Source of the DNA: Bursaphelenchus xylophilus
Lineage: Eukaryota; Nematoda; Chromadorea; Rhabditida; Aphelenchoididae
NCBI GenBank assembly: GCA_904066235.2
Contig: CAJFCV020000004.1
Location: forward strand, 3,038,001-3,102,000
Reading direction: 5' to 3'
DNA: 64,000 nt
Positions within the stretch are counted from its first letter, which is position 1, and each line of letters opens with the position of its first letter. Positions 63,802-64,000 of this stretch are shown here, in pieces. The notes beneath the pieces were generated by a model. It worked only from the letters and a program-made list of their open reading frames with translations. It was not told the DNA's origin and made no database searches. The position numbers and the translations under genes are program-made.

Positions 63802-64000
63802 ATATCAAAGTGCCCATTGCTTTACGACCAACATATTTTTTCGACCGGTTTTCTTCTCCTCGATCTTTCTCTTTTCCCCCATCGTATCTCGACCTAATCC
63901 GGCTTTCAATTCGGCTACAACAACAGCTTCTACAACGTTTACAAGGTTCCTACGAAATCAGCTACACTTATCGTCGAACAACAACATTTTGCCAGCGTTT
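63802..64000 (+). CDS. possible exon running off the right edge
   Basis: TTTTGCAG at 63794-63801 is a good acceptor and two frames stay open to the window end. One reads IKVPIALRPTYFFDRFSSPR, the other YQSAHCFTTNIFFRPVFFSS; the first looks more protein-like. It could also be a 5'-UTR exon. No family recognised. Confidence 0.25.

Overview
The window looks like nuclear DNA of an invertebrate, most likely a nematode. Genes have many GT-AG introns, some as short as 39 nt, with acceptors of the TTTYAG type. There is an innexin gene (a gap-junction family of protostomes), an rps-18 fragment whose RMKKIRLHRGLRH core reads like nematode RPS-18, and abundant Tc1/mariner-type repeats. The sequence is AT-rich and gene-poor. 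The assignment is inference; no rRNA or spliced-leader RNA was found to settle it.

Region 1 to 22 kb holds all confidently read genes. On the minus strand there is the N-terminal ~565 codons of the WD-repeat U3 snoRNP protein WDR36/Utp21 (1-2757, running off the left edge). On the plus strand there is a small one-TM protein with a long Lys/Glu/Asp-rich tail (3535-5364). Then come two adjacent minus-strand paralogues encoding small Cys-containing one-TM proteins with P-P-x-Y-like tails (5542-6087 and 6294-7353, 5' exons unresolved), a complete five-exon innexin of 380 aa (9091-12223), and a plus-strand three-exon 190-aa protein of unknown family (20734-21866). The genes do unrelated jobs (ribosome biogenesis, membrane, cell-cell channel) and show no operon spacing.

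Their introns and spacers are full of a short palindromic element with arms close to GACATTTTATACGATGAAAC, usually repeated two or three times at 124-159 bp spacing. Between 14.3 and 19.9 kb lie three larger TIR elements: a 1.56-kb TA-flanked element, a decayed mariner, and a TTAA-flanked element that carries an intron-containing piece of rps-18.

Region 22 to 64 kb has almost no convincing genes and is built of non-autonomous DNA transposons. These are nine copies of a ~450-bp TA-flanked MITE beginning CAGGGGAAGTACTCC (24.3-55.3 kb only), two more TTAA-flanked elements, several foldback elements, and an extraordinary palindromic array of 29 copies of TTGCGGGCA (53.6-54.3 kb). Gene-like pieces here are a small coiled-coil protein with a C-terminal membrane segment and a decayed duplicate exon (51239-52161), a possible MSP-like fragment (36.7 kb), short ORFs, a tRNA-like sequence with perfect A and B boxes (52.5 kb), and a possible exon running off the right edge (63802).
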